This document shows positions 34,844 to 44,373 of a DNA stretch of 64,000 bases, piece after piece. Under the pieces are notes generated by a model. It was not told where the DNA came from, made no database searches, and saw nothing but the letters and a program-made list of their open reading frames with translations. This DNA is from Secundilactobacillus odoratitofui DSM 19909 = JCM 15043 (GTDB lineage: Bacteria; Bacillota; Bacilli; Lactobacillales; Lactobacillaceae), in the NCBI RefSeq assembly GCF_001434895.1, contig NZ_AZEE01000029.1, positions 163,267 through 227,266 on the forward strand, written 5' to 3'. The translations under genes were made by a program, and so were the position numbers. Numbering within the stretch: the stretch's first letter is position 1; each line of letters begins with the position of its first letter.

Positions 34844-35989
34844 ATGGATAAACAGACTAAAATTGATATCCTAACGCACTTAGTACAAATTGACTCGGCA
34901 AATGATCATGAACAGCGAGTTGCAGATTACCTACAACAATTGTTATCGGATCACGGCATTACAGCAAAACAGATTGAAACTGCCACCGGCCGAACGAACT
35001 TAGTTGCGGAAATTGGTGACTCAAAATCCACAAAAGTTTTTGCCTTGGCTGGACACCTCGACACCGTTAGCTTCGGTAATTTATCTGACTGGGCTCACGA
35101 TCCGTTGTCTGCTGAAATCCACGGTGACCGTCTTTACGGACGTGGTAGTGCGGACATGAAGGGCAGCGTTGCCGCGATGATCATCACCCTGGTTGAGCTA
35201 AAGGAAAGTGGCCAATCCCTACCTGGTCGAATTCGGTTCATTGGGACCGTTGGTGAAGAATACGGCGCCATGGGCTCCAGACAACTAACTGAACAAGGTG
35301 TTATTGACGACGTTGATGGTATGATCATTGGTGAACCAACTAGTGGCGACGTCGTTTATGCCCATAATGGCTCACTGAACTACACCGTCAGTTCCGAAGG
35401 CAAACCGATTCACAGCTCCATGCCCGAAAATGGTGTGAATGCGCTGACCAACATGGTTAAGTTTATTAACGCCGAAGCTGATCTTTTTAACGACGTTAAG
35501 CCAAGTAAAGAAGTTGGCCCATTAGTTCATAGTATTACCGTTTTCAATAGTGGTGACCAAGTTAATACGATTCCTGGACACGCAACTTTGCAAGGTAATA
35601 TCCGTGCGACACCAGAATTTGGTAACGGCGCTGTTATCAAACGTTTGAACATGATTGTTCGTGGTTTAAGTTCTGCCCCTGGGGTTGACCTTTCCTTTAA
35701 CGTTGATCATGCCTTTGACCCGGTTGTAACGGACGCTGAAGATCCGTTGGTGACCCTAGCACAGTCGGTTTCTTCTTCTGTGCTCAAACGTGACGTTGAT
35801 TTAAAGGTTATTCACGGTGCCACGGATGCTTCTGAATATCGAAAAGCTGAGCACCAATTTCCAATCGTCGTTCTCGGCGCTGGTGACTGGGAGAACGCCC
35901 ATAAAATGAATGAATACGTTGAACTCAGTCAATTTTTGGTCATGAGTGATATTTACCAAAAGATTGCCTTAGATTATCTTCGAAAATAA
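34844..35989 (+). CDS. ArgE/DapE family deacylase (succinyl-diaminopimelate desuccinylase-like)
   Basis: 381 residues of the M20 metallopeptidase family. Metal-binding residues are visible in FALAGHLDTV (His, Asp), GRGSADMKG (Asp), GTVGEEYGAMGS (catalytic Glu-Glu) and, in the C-terminal half, the dimerisation domain and KMNEYV. In lysine/peptidoglycan synthesis DapE releases succinate from N-succinyl-LL-diaminopimelate; other substrates are possible in this broad family. ATG behind GGAGG. Own terminator. Confidence 0.85.
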   Translation: MDKQTKIDILTHLVQIDSANDHEQRVADYLQQLLSDHGITAKQIETATGRTNLVAEIGDSKSTKVFALAGHLDTVSFGNLSDWAHDPLSAEIHGDRLYGRGSADMKGSVAAMIITLVELKESGQSLPGRIRFIGTVGEEYGAMGSRQLTEQGVIDDVDGMIIGEPTSGDVVYAHNGSLNYTVSSEGKPIHSSMPENGVNALTNMVKFINAEADLFNDVKPSKEVGPLVHSITVFNSGDQVNTIPGHATLQGNIRATPEFGNGAVIKRLNMIVRGLSSAPGVDLSFNVDHAFDPVVTDAEDPLVTLAQSVSSSVLKRDVDLKVIHGATDASEYRKAEHQFPIVVLGAGDWENAHKMNEYVELSQFLVMSDIYQKIALDYLRK

Positions 35990-36007
35990 GTATTTCTGTA
36001 TCACTTC

Positions 36008-36040
36008 AAAAAGCCCTGGCATTTTTTGTCAGGGCTTTTT
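36008..36040 (+). terminator. ArgE/DapE gene terminator
   Basis: AAAAAGCCCTG pairs perfectly with CAGGGCTTTTT; followed by GATT. Confidence 0.9.
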
Positions 36041-36086
36041 GATTACTTGTTATAGGTTTGATGATGCCCGTCAATAGCTAAGCAAG

Positions 36087-36292
36087 GTCACTACCACTAC
36101 GTGCTAGCGGGCTTTTTCGGTTGCTGTGGGATCAGCTTCAGCCACGAAAGATTCGTGTCTTACGCTTCGCTTCTGAGCCTCACCAAACCCGTGAGTCTCA
36201 GAAACGTCCAGTACCACTAAACGCTAAAGCGTTAAATGATACTTGTCACTGCAACCGAAAAAGCCCGCTAGCCCTCCGTTCTCGTTACATTT
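36087..36292 (+). repeat. Paired structured element, copy A2 (locus 2)
   Basis: The closest relative of copy A1: same 206-bp homologous block, same 166-bp foldable unit (36105-36270). Its outer stem TAGCGGGCTTTTTCGG pairs perfectly with CCGAAAAAGCCCGCTA although the sequence differs from A1 (TTGTTTC there), so changes in one arm are matched in the other. The core TGTGGGATCAG..AGCC, TTCTGAGCC..GAGTCTCAGAA and AAACGCTAAAGCGTT is kept. Confidence 0.8.
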
Positions 36293-36530
36293 GTGTAATC
36301 TGCAACAATGAGACTGTGAAAAACTGCAACGACATTGAGTACTCTCGTTGATATCCCTAATATGCGTTAGATTTAGAATTCACCATTAGGTCATACTGAA
36401 CATTTAGCCACTAGATAGAAGATAATTAACCCGGTTTGCACAATTCGAACTAGCTTATAAAGAAATCGTATATGATTTCTAATCAAACAGAAACCGGACA
36501 ACCTTTTCTTATTGAAGCTCATCTCCCACC

Positions 36531-36727
36531 ATATCAGCCGTAGTGTCGCTCAGTCTTTTTCGCCTGGTGGTAGTGACAAGTGGCAGTTGGCGCTTTAGCG
36601 CTTACTGCCCACTGGACGGTTATGAGACTGGTCTTTAGGCTCATAACCGAGGCGGAAGACGCGTAGCGGCTGCAGCCGGTCCCACAGCCACTAGGCGAAA
36701 AGGACTGAGCGGCCGAAGGCGGCATCG
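36531..36727 (-). repeat. Paired structured element, copy B2 (locus 2), inverted
   Basis: The closest relative of B1. Foldable unit 36547-36711 closed by CGCTCAG..CTGAGCG where B1 has CACCGATG..CATCGGTG. The internal stem TTATGAG/CTCATAA replaces TTCTGAG/CTCAGAA of B1, a matched double change. The spacer to A2 (36293-36530) has no gene and does not resemble the locus 1 spacer. Confidence 0.8.
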
Positions 36728-36754
36728 AGCAAAAATCTGAATCCTTATCTATTT

Positions 36755-36790
36755 AAAAGACACCTCACAATAGTTACTTGTGAGGTGTCT
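36755..36790 (-). terminator. Terminator of the Met T-box operon
   Basis: AGACACCTCACAA pairs perfectly with its complement across a 7-base loop and runs into TTTT on the minus strand. Confidence 0.9.
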
Positions 36791-36795
36791 CATTG

Positions 36796-37212
36796 TTATA
36801 GATCTAAGTCTAAATAAGTAATGTCTGGTCGAACTTTAAAGCCGACATGCTCCCAAAATGCACGACCGTCAGGGTTATCGTTAGTTGTAAATAACCCAAT
36901 TTTAACAATGTTTTGGTCCTTGAAGCCCTTTAAAACGGCTTGAACCAACTGACTACCAATATGTTGACCACGATGAGCTTCAGCAATGGCCATGTGATAA
37001 AAATAACCTTTACGGCCGTCAGTGCCGCCTAGCAGAGTTCCAACCAACTGACCTGCATCCTCTGCAACAAAACAAGTTGTTGGGTTATGATCAATAATCG
37101 CTTTGATGCCGTCGTAGCTGTTATTAAGCGACTTTAGGTTCATCCCTGGTGTCTGCGACCACAGCGCATACGCGGCCTCATAGTCGTCTGGTTTCATCAA
37201 CCGAATTTCCAA
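36796..37212 (-). CDS. GNAT family N-acetyltransferase, last gene of the Met T-box operon
   Basis: 138 residues. The acetyl-CoA site is AEAHRGQHIGSQLVQAVL and the fold ends in GRAFWEHVGFKVR. I place the start at the TTG of 37212, eight bases after AAAGGAG; a GTG nine bases earlier overlaps that site. It follows the MetY-like gene by 18 bp. Acetylation of an amino acid or sulfur compound is suggested only by context. Confidence 0.82.
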   Translation of the reverse strand: MEIRLMKPDDYEAAYALWSQTPGMNLKSLNNSYDGIKAIIDHNPTTCFVAEDAGQLVGTLLGGTDGRKGYFYHMAIAEAHRGQHIGSQLVQAVLKGFKDQNIVKIGLFTTNDNPDGRAFWEHVGFKVRPDITYLDLDL

Positions 37213-37230
37213 CTGTCTCACTCCTTTATT

Positions 37231-38526
37231 CTAATGAAATGCCTGATTAATCGCTTGTTCCAAATCATGAATTAAATCTGTCGCACTCTCCAAGCCAAGC
37301 GACAGCCGGATGACGCGGTCATTTAACGCGTGTTTAGCTCGAATAGCCGCTGGAATTTCACGGTGCGTGGTTTTAGTTGGGTTCACAATGAGCGACTTGG
37401 CGTCCCCAACGTTGGGTAGGTAACTGAATACCTTAACGTGATCCAACAACGTCGCAACCTGTTCAGCGGTGCCATCTAGTTCAAAGGCCAAGATAGCGCC
37501 AATGCCCTTTGGTAAGTACTTCGTCACCAACGGATTGGCTGACTCAATGCCTGAATAATAAACCCGTTTCACGTGTGGGTTTTGACTTAAATACTTCGCC
37601 ACCGCAGTCGCATTGGCAACTTCCTTGGTTAACCGCTCCGAAATCGTTTCTAAGCCCAGTAACACAAGGTAGGCGTCAAAGGGGCTCAGTAGCCCACCAA
37701 ACAAGCGCACGTACTTAACTTGAATTCGAGCTGCAAACGCACTCGCACCAAATTTTTCAACAAAGCTGGCCTGTTGACCAGTGGCTTCATCACCCAGCGT
37801 AAACTCTGGCTCCGTAAATTGCGGAAACTTACCATTTGTCCAATCGAATTGACCATGATCGACAACTAGCCCAGAAATAACGTTGCCATGACCATTGATG
37901 CCTTTGGTTGAAGAGTACACCACAATGTCCGCGCCAAATTCAAATGGCCGTAATAGGTATGGTGTTGGGAAGGTATTGTCAACAATGAGGGGGATCTGGT
38001 GAGCATGGGCAATTTCAGCAAGTGCCTCAATGTCGGTCACTTCAGTGCTGGGATTGGCCACACTTTCAACGTAAATTGCCTTGGTATCTGGTTTAATAGC
38101 CGCCTTAACGGTCTCCAAATCATTCACGTCATCGTAAAAATCAAAGTTGATATTGAACTTTGGAAATAACGTTCGAAATTCATCCAGACTAGCACCATAG
38201 ATATTAGTCGGTGCTAGTATCCGGCCACCGCCCTCAGCGACGTTTAATATCGTATAAGTAATGGCAGCCATCCCAGAACCGACCGCCACGGCGTCGACCC
38301 CGCCTTCCAGGGCCGCAATCCTGTCCTCCAATACCTTAGTCGTCGGATTACCGTTTCGTGTATAACTATACCCTGATATGGTGCCGCCAATGATGCCCTC
38401 TGCTCGTGCCTCCGTGCCAAAACCGAAAGCTGCTGATTCATAAATTGGCACCGATGACGCATATTGGTGGTCTTCTGGCCGATAACCCGCATGTAATCGT
38501 TTTGTATCAAAATCTTCTTCAGTCAC
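37231..38526 (-). CDS. metY: O-acetylhomoserine sulfhydrylase-like PLP enzyme (MetY)
   Basis: 431 residues of the Cys/Met metabolism PLP family, at the long end typical of MetY. It opens FDTKRLHAGYRPEDHQYASSVPIYESAAF; the PLP lysine is in YSSTKGINGHGN (about residue 212), and the Tyr/Arg phosphate-binding pair in YSYTRNGNPTT. MetY makes homocysteine from O-acetylhomoserine and sulfide, or methionine from methanethiol. It starts at GTG 38526 with only a weak ribosome site, 16 bp behind the previous gene, so coupling is likely. Confidence 0.9.
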   Translation of the reverse strand: MTEEDFDTKRLHAGYRPEDHQYASSVPIYESAAFGFGTEARAEGIIGGTISGYSYTRNGNPTTKVLEDRIAALEGGVDAVAVGSGMAAITYTILNVAEGGGRILAPTNIYGASLDEFRTLFPKFNINFDFYDDVNDLETVKAAIKPDTKAIYVESVANPSTEVTDIEALAEIAHAHQIPLIVDNTFPTPYLLRPFEFGADIVVYSSTKGINGHGNVISGLVVDHGQFDWTNGKFPQFTEPEFTLGDEATGQQASFVEKFGASAFAARIQVKYVRLFGGLLSPFDAYLVLLGLETISERLTKEVANATAVAKYLSQNPHVKRVYYSGIESANPLVTKYLPKGIGAILAFELDGTAEQVATLLDHVKVFSYLPNVGDAKSLIVNPTKTTHREIPAAIRAKHALNDRVIRLSLGLESATDLIHDLEQAINQAFH

Positions 38527-38542
38527 TCATCTCACGCTTTCT

Positions 38543-39616
38543 TTAAACTAAATCCATCTTAATGTTTAAGCTATCCGTAACCCGTTTTAGCATCGCCACG
38601 GTAGCTGGTTCTAACACAATACCGCGTTGGCGATTAACGTCAACAGCTGCCCATTCATGATCACCGGCGACGCTAACCTGTGAGACGCCGTTTACGGGTA
38701 ATTGTCGTAACCGCAGTAACAGTTCTGATACCCGCTGTTTAATGGCCGTGGCATCCCCAAACCAGGCTGGATCAATTGCCATAAAGAAATGACTGATCCC
38801 AACGACTTGCCCGCGACCAAGGTCTGCAGAAAACGGTCCCTGTGCTAACCCCGCAGTCAGTAGCTCAACAATCAACGCTAGACCATACCCCTTATAGCCA
38901 GCATCCGTTTCACCAACACCCCCAATTGGCAAAACGCCGCCATCTCGCTGCGGTTGGTTCATATTCTGTAAAAGCCGGCCCGCATCATGAGTCACTTCAC
39001 CGTGCTCATCTAACGCCCAGGTACCTGGTATCGGTCGGTCTAACTGCTTTAGCATCTCAAATTTACCTAACGAAACCGTCGACATGGCAGCATCAAAGAT
39101 AAAATCATGCGGTGTTGCCGGCACAGCCACCGCAATTGGGTTACTACCTAGAAATGCATCGTGACCATGAGTTGGCACCGTAAGCGGATTTGTATTGGTC
39201 ATGGCAACACCAATCATACCAACCGCACTTGCAAGTCGCGCGTAATAGCCAGCTGCACCAAAGTGGTTTGATTGTCGAACGCTAACGATGCCAACACCAG
39301 TAGCCTGCGCTTTTTCAATCGCCAATTTCATGGCAGTTATGGCGACGTGTTGGCCGACGCCAAAGTGTCCGTCAATGACGGCAACTGCCCCCTCATTGCG
39401 CACAACTTCCAGTGATTGGTCGGGTTTGATTTGTCCTGACCGTAACTTTTTCACGTACATCCCAGTTCGCTGAACACCGTGAGACCTGATACCACGTAAG
39501 TCGGCGTCAATTAAACTGGTCGTGAGTTGTTGACTCTCATCGGGTGCGACACCTAGTCGCTCAAAAATTTGGGTCAGTAGTTGCGTTAGTACTGATACCT
39601 GGTAACGTTTTGACAC
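38543..39616 (-). CDS. Malate/L-lactate dehydrogenase family (Ldh_2) oxidoreductase
   Basis: 357 residues of the NAD(P)-dependent Ldh_2 fold, unrelated to classical LDH. The characteristic DADLRGIRSHGVQRTGMY and the cofactor/substrate segment VRQSNHFGAAGYYA with its catalytic His are clear. Members act on L-2-hydroxyacids, ureidoglycolate or sulfolactate. It starts at GTG 39616 behind AAGGAAG. Inside a Met-responsive operon, an L-2-hydroxy-4-methylthiobutanoate substrate is attractive, by inference. Confidence 0.87.
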   Translation of the reverse strand: MSKRYQVSVLTQLLTQIFERLGVAPDESQQLTTSLIDADLRGIRSHGVQRTGMYVKKLRSGQIKPDQSLEVVRNEGAVAVIDGHFGVGQHVAITAMKLAIEKAQATGVGIVSVRQSNHFGAAGYYARLASAVGMIGVAMTNTNPLTVPTHGHDAFLGSNPIAVAVPATPHDFIFDAAMSTVSLGKFEMLKQLDRPIPGTWALDEHGEVTHDAGRLLQNMNQPQRDGGVLPIGGVGETDAGYKGYGLALIVELLTAGLAQGPFSADLGRGQVVGISHFFMAIDPAWFGDATAIKQRVSELLLRLRQLPVNGVSQVSVAGDHEWAAVDVNRQRGIVLEPATVAMLKRVTDSLNIKMDLV

Positions 39617-39652
39617 GATGTCACTTCCTTACGTTTATAAAACCCAATCAGT

Positions 39653-40678
39653 TTATTTGTAGTAAGCCTGTTGCACTAATTGTTTGACGTTAGTATCCTT
39701 CTTCAAATAACCCGCTTGTTTCAATTCCTTGGCATAGTAAGCCACGTCAGCCTTACCGGAACTCTTCTTTAACCCAAAGTGATACTGCTTGATCAAAGAA
39801 GTAACGGTCGTTTCGTTGACAAATTTTGACTTAGCAACGTACTTTTTACTGAGTAAAATATGTGCCGTTTCCTTCGGGTGTTCATTGATCCATTTCGCAG
39901 CTTCAGCGTAGGATTTAACAATGGCATCGGCCTTAGATTTATTCTGCTTCGTTAACTTGTTTGAGAGGTATAAGTAGCAGCAAGAGCCACTCTTTTTCAT
40001 GCCCATATCGGCCATTTTTTGACTGTTGTTGCTGTTATTGTTGTCCACAATGGTTCTGAAGTGGTCTTCTTTAACCGCTTGATAGGCATACGGATCAACC
40101 GTTCCAATTGCGTCCACTTGCCCCTTCTGTGCGGCCTTGGTTAACAAATCAAAATCGTACGTCTTCCACGTCACACCGGTTTTAGGGTTAATGCCCGCGT
40201 GCTGTAACGCGATACTTGCAACGTACTGTGGTGTTGAGCCTTCCCCCGGCGTTGCAATGGTTTTACCCTTTAGATCCTTCACAGATTTAATCGGTGAATT
40301 TTTGGGAACCAAAACACTGATACAGCCTTGGTGAATCCCGCCAGCCGCTTGAATTTGAGCACCGTTTTGAATGGCTGGCAAATACTGAAAATCACCGTTT
40401 AAGGCATCGTACTTACCACTGGTAAAACCAGCTTCCAGATCAGTAATGTTCGTTGGTTTAGCAACTAGTTTGGCCTTGAGACCGTTTTTCTTGAAGAAAC
40501 CTTTTTCATATGCGATGTAATTCGGGGCCCCACAGATCGTCCCGTTTTTAGCTGGAATGGTAATCGAGCCATACTTATAAGTCTTCGTAGCAGCCTGCTT
40601 ACCGTTACCACACCCAGCCAGACCAACTGTCACTAATAGTGTTGCTAAGAGTCCCAATGTTAATTGCCAACGTTTCAT
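39653..40678 (-). CDS. SsuA/NMT1-like ABC transporter substrate-binding lipoprotein
   Basis: 341 residues. A signal peptide ends in VTVGLAGC (Cys about residue 23). The mature protein is an NMT1/SsuA-type periplasmic-binding fold (GAPNYIAYEKGFFKKNGLKAKLVAKPTN). It contains three further Cys (ICGAP, HQGCISV, GSCCYLY), unusual in an extracellular lactobacillar protein. No permease of the SsuC type is present here; the ligand may be a sulfonate or a sulfur-containing amino acid derivative. Confidence 0.87.
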   Translation of the reverse strand: MKRWQLTLGLLATLLVTVGLAGCGNGKQAATKTYKYGSITIPAKNGTICGAPNYIAYEKGFFKKNGLKAKLVAKPTNITDLEAGFTSGKYDALNGDFQYLPAIQNGAQIQAAGGIHQGCISVLVPKNSPIKSVKDLKGKTIATPGEGSTPQYVASIALQHAGINPKTGVTWKTYDFDLLTKAAQKGQVDAIGTVDPYAYQAVKEDHFRTIVDNNNSNNSQKMADMGMKKSGSCCYLYLSNKLTKQNKSKADAIVKSYAEAAKWINEHPKETAHILLSKKYVAKSKFVNETTVTSLIKQYHFGLKKSSGKADVAYYAKELKQAGYLKKDTNVKQLVQQAYYK

Positions 40679-40725
40679 TCACAACATCTCCCTTAAAATA
40701 ATTCCCATAAAATTTGTTAAAGTGA

Positions 40726-41877
40726 TTACTTAGCAGCGAAAGTACTTAACCCGTGTGCTGCATCAACGAAGTACTGAATGCCAACGGGTAAAGTTTCATC
40801 TAACCCGATAAAATGCGGGTCGTGCCAATCTGCAGCGTCAGGCGCACCATTTGACCCAATAAAGGCGAATACACCTGGAATTTGCTGTTGGAAAGTCGCA
40901 AAATCTTCACCGGCCATCGAAACGGTCGGCGTCACGACCGTTGCGTTAGCTGACACTAACGGTCGAATTGCTTCAACCAATTGGGCATCATTTTGAATTG
41001 GATAGGCACCGATTGCCCATTCAAAATCAGCGGTTTGATCAAAAGCGGCCGCAATTTGTTTAACCAGTTTAGTCATTCGTTGCTTCACCAAGACGGTTGC
41101 CTCATCCGTAAAGGTCCGCACCGTACCGCCCAAAGTAACCGTTTCTGGTAGAACATTCCACGTTTCGCCACCATGCACCTGCGTAACACTCACCACTGCA
41201 GCATCCAGTGGTGATACATTACGACTCACCACCGTTTGAAGCTGCGACACAATGGCCGCCTGAGCTACAATGGGGTCGCGACCCTTTTCTGGCGCAGCAC
41301 CATGTGACCCAGCACCGTGTAAGGTAATATCAAAATGATAACAGCCAGCCATCAAACTACCGGCCTTTAAACCGATCGTACCAACTGGTAAGTTAGGGTT
41401 GTTATGAAATCCTGCCATCGCAACTGTATTGTCCAATACATGGGCGTCTAGCACTTGTTCAGCACCATGATCTTGCTCTTCAGCGGGCTGGAATAAAAGT
41501 TGAATCGTGCCGCTCAAGTTGGCTCGATCCTGTTGTAGCAGGAAGGCTGCTCCTAAGAGACTGCAAAAGTGAATGTCGTGCCCGCAAGCGTGCATGACGC
41601 CAGTGTTTTGAGAAGCCCATGGGAGTCCCGTTGCTTCTGTAACCGGTAATGCGTCAATATCAGCTCGTAGCGTAATTTCTTTACCCGGATGGCCACCTTG
41701 AATTTCGGCAACCACACCAGTGTTAAGGGCCGTTTGTTTAACGGTGATCCCCCAATCCTGCAAAATTTTGGTGATTCGCGCCGTGGTCTTGACTTCATGA
41801 TTTGATAATTCTGGTTGCTGATGAAATTGGTGGCGTAACGCCGTAATTTCTTCAATTAATGATGCGGAAATGACCAT
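40726..41877 (-). CDS. N-acyl-L-amino acid amidohydrolase (M20D)
   Basis: 383 residues from the ATG at 41877, behind AGGAGG; an earlier frame start at 41925 has no such site. M20D metal ligands: Cys-His in HACGHDIHF, Glu-Glu in FQPAEEQDHGAE, His in GFHNNP and the late His in DWHDPHF. It removes N-acyl groups from amino acids or hippurate-like conjugates. Placement behind a Met T-box suggests N-acyl methionine. Confidence 0.88.
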   Translation of the reverse strand: MVISASLIEEITALRHQFHQQPELSNHEVKTTARITKILQDWGITVKQTALNTGVVAEIQGGHPGKEITLRADIDALPVTEATGLPWASQNTGVMHACGHDIHFCSLLGAAFLLQQDRANLSGTIQLLFQPAEEQDHGAEQVLDAHVLDNTVAMAGFHNNPNLPVGTIGLKAGSLMAGCYHFDITLHGAGSHGAAPEKGRDPIVAQAAIVSQLQTVVSRNVSPLDAAVVSVTQVHGGETWNVLPETVTLGGTVRTFTDEATVLVKQRMTKLVKQIAAAFDQTADFEWAIGAYPIQNDAQLVEAIRPLVSANATVVTPTVSMAGEDFATFQQQIPGVFAFIGSNGAPDAADWHDPHFIGLDETLPVGIQYFVDAAHGLSTFAAK

Positions 41878-42000
41878 TTTAATGCCTCCTAACCCGAATT
41901 TTTGGTAAACGAAAAGCGGTCGCATCCCGGGGACGACAACCGCTCTGGGTAACTGAACTAAATCTCAATTTAAACTTTCAATACTGTTGACCAATCTCGA

Positions 42001-42855
42001 TTATTGATTGGCTTGGATTCCGGTCGCAACTGACTGCCGATTACTGATCACTTTGAAACGGTGCTGGTTAGTTGGCGTATGCCCTTCAACCACGTTAGCC
42101 GTCTCAGGTTGACCGCGATTTTCCAAGGAGTTCACGAAGTCGGCAATTCGACCAGAGCCAGTTGACGATAAAATTTCGTTTGCTGGTCCTTGGGCGAGGA
42201 TCTCGCCATCTTCAACGAAAATCGCTTGGTCGGCAATTTGACGTGCAAATTCAATTTCATGGGTCACAATCACCATCGTAATGTGCTGTTTTGCAAGCTT
42301 AGCAATCGCGTTGAGCACACCTGAAACCATTTCCGGGTCAAGGGCTGATGTTGGTTCATCAAACAATACAACCTTGGGCTTTGAAACGATTGCCCGAGCG
42401 ATTGAAACCCGCTGTTGCTGGCCACCAGACAAAGTAACTGGGTACTGGTCAGCAATTTTTTCAAGGTCAAAGTCGCGCAACACTTTCAATGCTTGTGCCT
42501 TCGCCTCATCGAAAGTGGCCACTTTGTTGTAAATTAAGGGTGACATGACGTTTTCGAGCGCAGTTAAGTTTTTAAACAGGTTAAACTGTTGAAAAACCAT
42601 GGTTGATTGGGCTCTGATCTGACGGGTGACTGCCTTATTTAACTTATTGGCTTCCACCTGGACCCCAGCAACTTCAACGGAACCTTCGGAAGGTGTCTGA
42701 AGCAAGTTTAACGTTCGTAACAACGTGGTCTTCCCAGAACCACTCGGGCCAACGATTGCGGTCACACTACCTTCTTCAACGGTCAGATTGATGTTTTTTA
42801 AAACTTTTCGTTTGCTAAACTGCACTGCTAGATTGTTCACTTGAATTAATGGCAT
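42001..42855 (-). CDS. Polar amino acid ABC transporter ATP-binding protein
   Basis: 284 residues. Walker A GPSGSGKTTLL (about 36-46), Q-loop MVFQQFNLF, signature LSGGQQQRVSIAR (about 143), Walker B VVLFDEPTSALDPE and the switch His in VTHEIEFAR. The ATG at 42855 (GGAGGG nine bases upstream) lies inside the permease gene, a 41-bp overlap. The last ~40 residues extend beyond the usual GlnQ length and are unassigned. Confidence 0.92.
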   Translation of the reverse strand: MPLIQVNNLAVQFSKRKVLKNINLTVEEGSVTAIVGPSGSGKTTLLRTLNLLQTPSEGSVEVAGVQVEANKLNKAVTRQIRAQSTMVFQQFNLFKNLTALENVMSPLIYNKVATFDEAKAQALKVLRDFDLEKIADQYPVTLSGGQQQRVSIARAIVSKPKVVLFDEPTSALDPEMVSGVLNAIAKLAKQHITMVIVTHEIEFARQIADQAIFVEDGEILAQGPANEILSSTGSGRIADFVNSLENRGQPETANVVEGHTPTNQHRFKVISNRQSVATGIQANQ

Positions 42856-43534
42856 CAGCAACTACCCTCCTATAAGGTCGACTCAATCGTTCTTCAACAC
42901 GTTTTTGTAGCCAAGTATAGATGATGATCATGACCCAATAAATTAGGCCAACTGCAACGTAAACCTCAAAGAATCTTAACGAGGCACTGGCCAGTAATTT
43001 ACCATCCGCAAAGATTTCAGTAACTCCCAACGCGAAGGCCAGTGACGTTTCCTTTAATAGGGAAACAAACGTATTACCAGTTGCGGGTAAGGCATTCAAA
43101 GCAGCCTGTGGTAGCACGATACTGGTGAAAATCCGAACGAAACTAAAGTTTAAAGCTTCACCCGCCTCAATTTGCCCCTGATCGACCGACGCAATCCCAG
43201 CTCTGAAAATTTCAATCAGATAAGCTGATTCTTTAACGCCAAGTCCTGCAATCGCTGCTGTAAGTGCAGAAACACCCTTAAACACCGGTGAAATTTCCGG
43301 TAATCCATAGTAGACAATAAACAGTAAGACCAACGTTGGAATGCCTCTGAAAAATGACACGTATAACTTGACCAACAGTTGGAAGGGACGCGCTGCGTAT
43401 AGTTGAACCAGTGTCAGCAAGCCACCAAGGACCACTGAGATCAGCATCGCCACGACCGCCATGATCAGTGTTAACGGAATGTATTTAATCAATTGTGGAA
43501 ATAAGCCAATGAAGTAGGACCAACTAAACGTCAT
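42815..43534 (-). CDS. Polar amino acid ABC transporter permease
   Basis: 239 residues with four or five membrane helices and the HisMQ-type EAA loop (EAGEALNFSFVRIFTSIVLPQA, about 142-163) that contacts the ATPase. It opens SWSYFIGLFPQLIKYIPLTLIMA as in the glutamine/cystine family. Gap to the binding-protein gene is 14 bp and the ATPase gene overlaps its end. The single permease should homodimerise. Met or a derivative is the likely cargo from the T-box. Confidence 0.92.
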   Translation of the reverse strand: MTFSWSYFIGLFPQLIKYIPLTLIMAVVAMLISVVLGGLLTLVQLYAARPFQLLVKLYVSFFRGIPTLVLLFIVYYGLPEISPVFKGVSALTAAIAGLGVKESAYLIEIFRAGIASVDQGQIEAGEALNFSFVRIFTSIVLPQAALNALPATGNTFVSLLKETSLAFALGVTEIFADGKLLASASLRFFEVYVAVGLIYWVMIIIYTWLQKRVEERLSRPYRRVVADAINSSEQSSSAV

Positions 43535-43548
43535 CGCTCCAAACCTCC

Positions 43549-44349
43549 TTATTTAATCTCGTTTGTGATGTCGTAACCGAAGTACTTGTTTGAAATCTTG
43601 TTTAACGTACCGTTCTTCTTGATCTTAGCTAAGCCTTTGTTAAACACCTTACGAAGCTTCTTGCCATTGGCATCATTCTTGAATGGGTAAGCAACAAGCG
43701 CCTGACCGGCATTACCGTTAACCACGTGCCAGTTTAAGTTTTGCTTCTTGATGATGGCACTCAACGTCGAACGTGAATAAAGTAAGCCATCAACACGACC
43801 GGTAATCAGCGCTTGAGTGGCTTGATCACGCGTTTCGTAAACTTTGATCTTGATCTTTGAATCATACTTTTGAAGTGAAGTGATGAAGTTGTTACCGGCA
43901 CCACTGGTGGCCACCGTCTTGCCTTCAAAGTCCTTCAAGTTCTTGTAACTGGTTCCCTTCTTAGCTGCAATGTTGGTTGTTTCATTGTTGTATGGCGTTG
44001 AGAAGATGTATTTTTGCTTCCGTTCTGGTGTTGCGCCGATATCGTTGGCAACTGTGTCTACCCGCCCAGAATCAACTTGACCAAAGATACCGTCAAAATC
44101 AGTTACGGTAAACTTAGTCTTGTAACCTTCAGCCTTGGCAACCGCCTTAGCGACATCAACGTCATAACCGGTTAACTTGTGATTTTGCTGGAAGGCATTG
44201 GGGAAAATCGTTCCCGCCGTCGCAATTTTGATGGTTGGCTTAGTTGTTGATTTAGCCGATTTTTTACTGCTAGTAAACCAAAATGCCCCACCAATCACTA
44301 AAATAACGATAATAATAACTGCCCATAATCCATAACGATGTTTTTTCAT
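43549..44349 (-). CDS. Amino acid ABC transporter substrate-binding protein
   Basis: 266 residues of the SBP_bac_3 family. An N-terminal membrane segment (about 8-26) has no lipobox Cys, so the protein is anchored by an uncleaved helix or released by signal peptidase I. Binding landmarks: GYDVDVAKAVAK, FDGIFGQVDSGRVDTVANDIG and PYNNETTN. It precedes its permease by 14 bp. Confidence 0.9.
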   Translation of the reverse strand: MKKHRYGLWAVIIIVILVIGGAFWFTSSKKSAKSTTKPTIKIATAGTIFPNAFQQNHKLTGYDVDVAKAVAKAEGYKTKFTVTDFDGIFGQVDSGRVDTVANDIGATPERKQKYIFSTPYNNETTNIAAKKGTSYKNLKDFEGKTVATSGAGNNFITSLQKYDSKIKIKVYETRDQATQALITGRVDGLLYSRSTLSAIIKKQNLNWHVVNGNAGQALVAYPFKNDANGKKLRKVFNKGLAKIKKNGTLNKISNKYFGYDITNEIK

Positions 44350-44373
44350 ATCAATTCTCTCCCTAATTTTTCT

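Noticed and set aside
36121-36725. Frames of 76 (plus) and 63 (minus) codons
   Set aside because: They fall within structured elements A2 and B2, whose conservation is of stems, not of protein frames.
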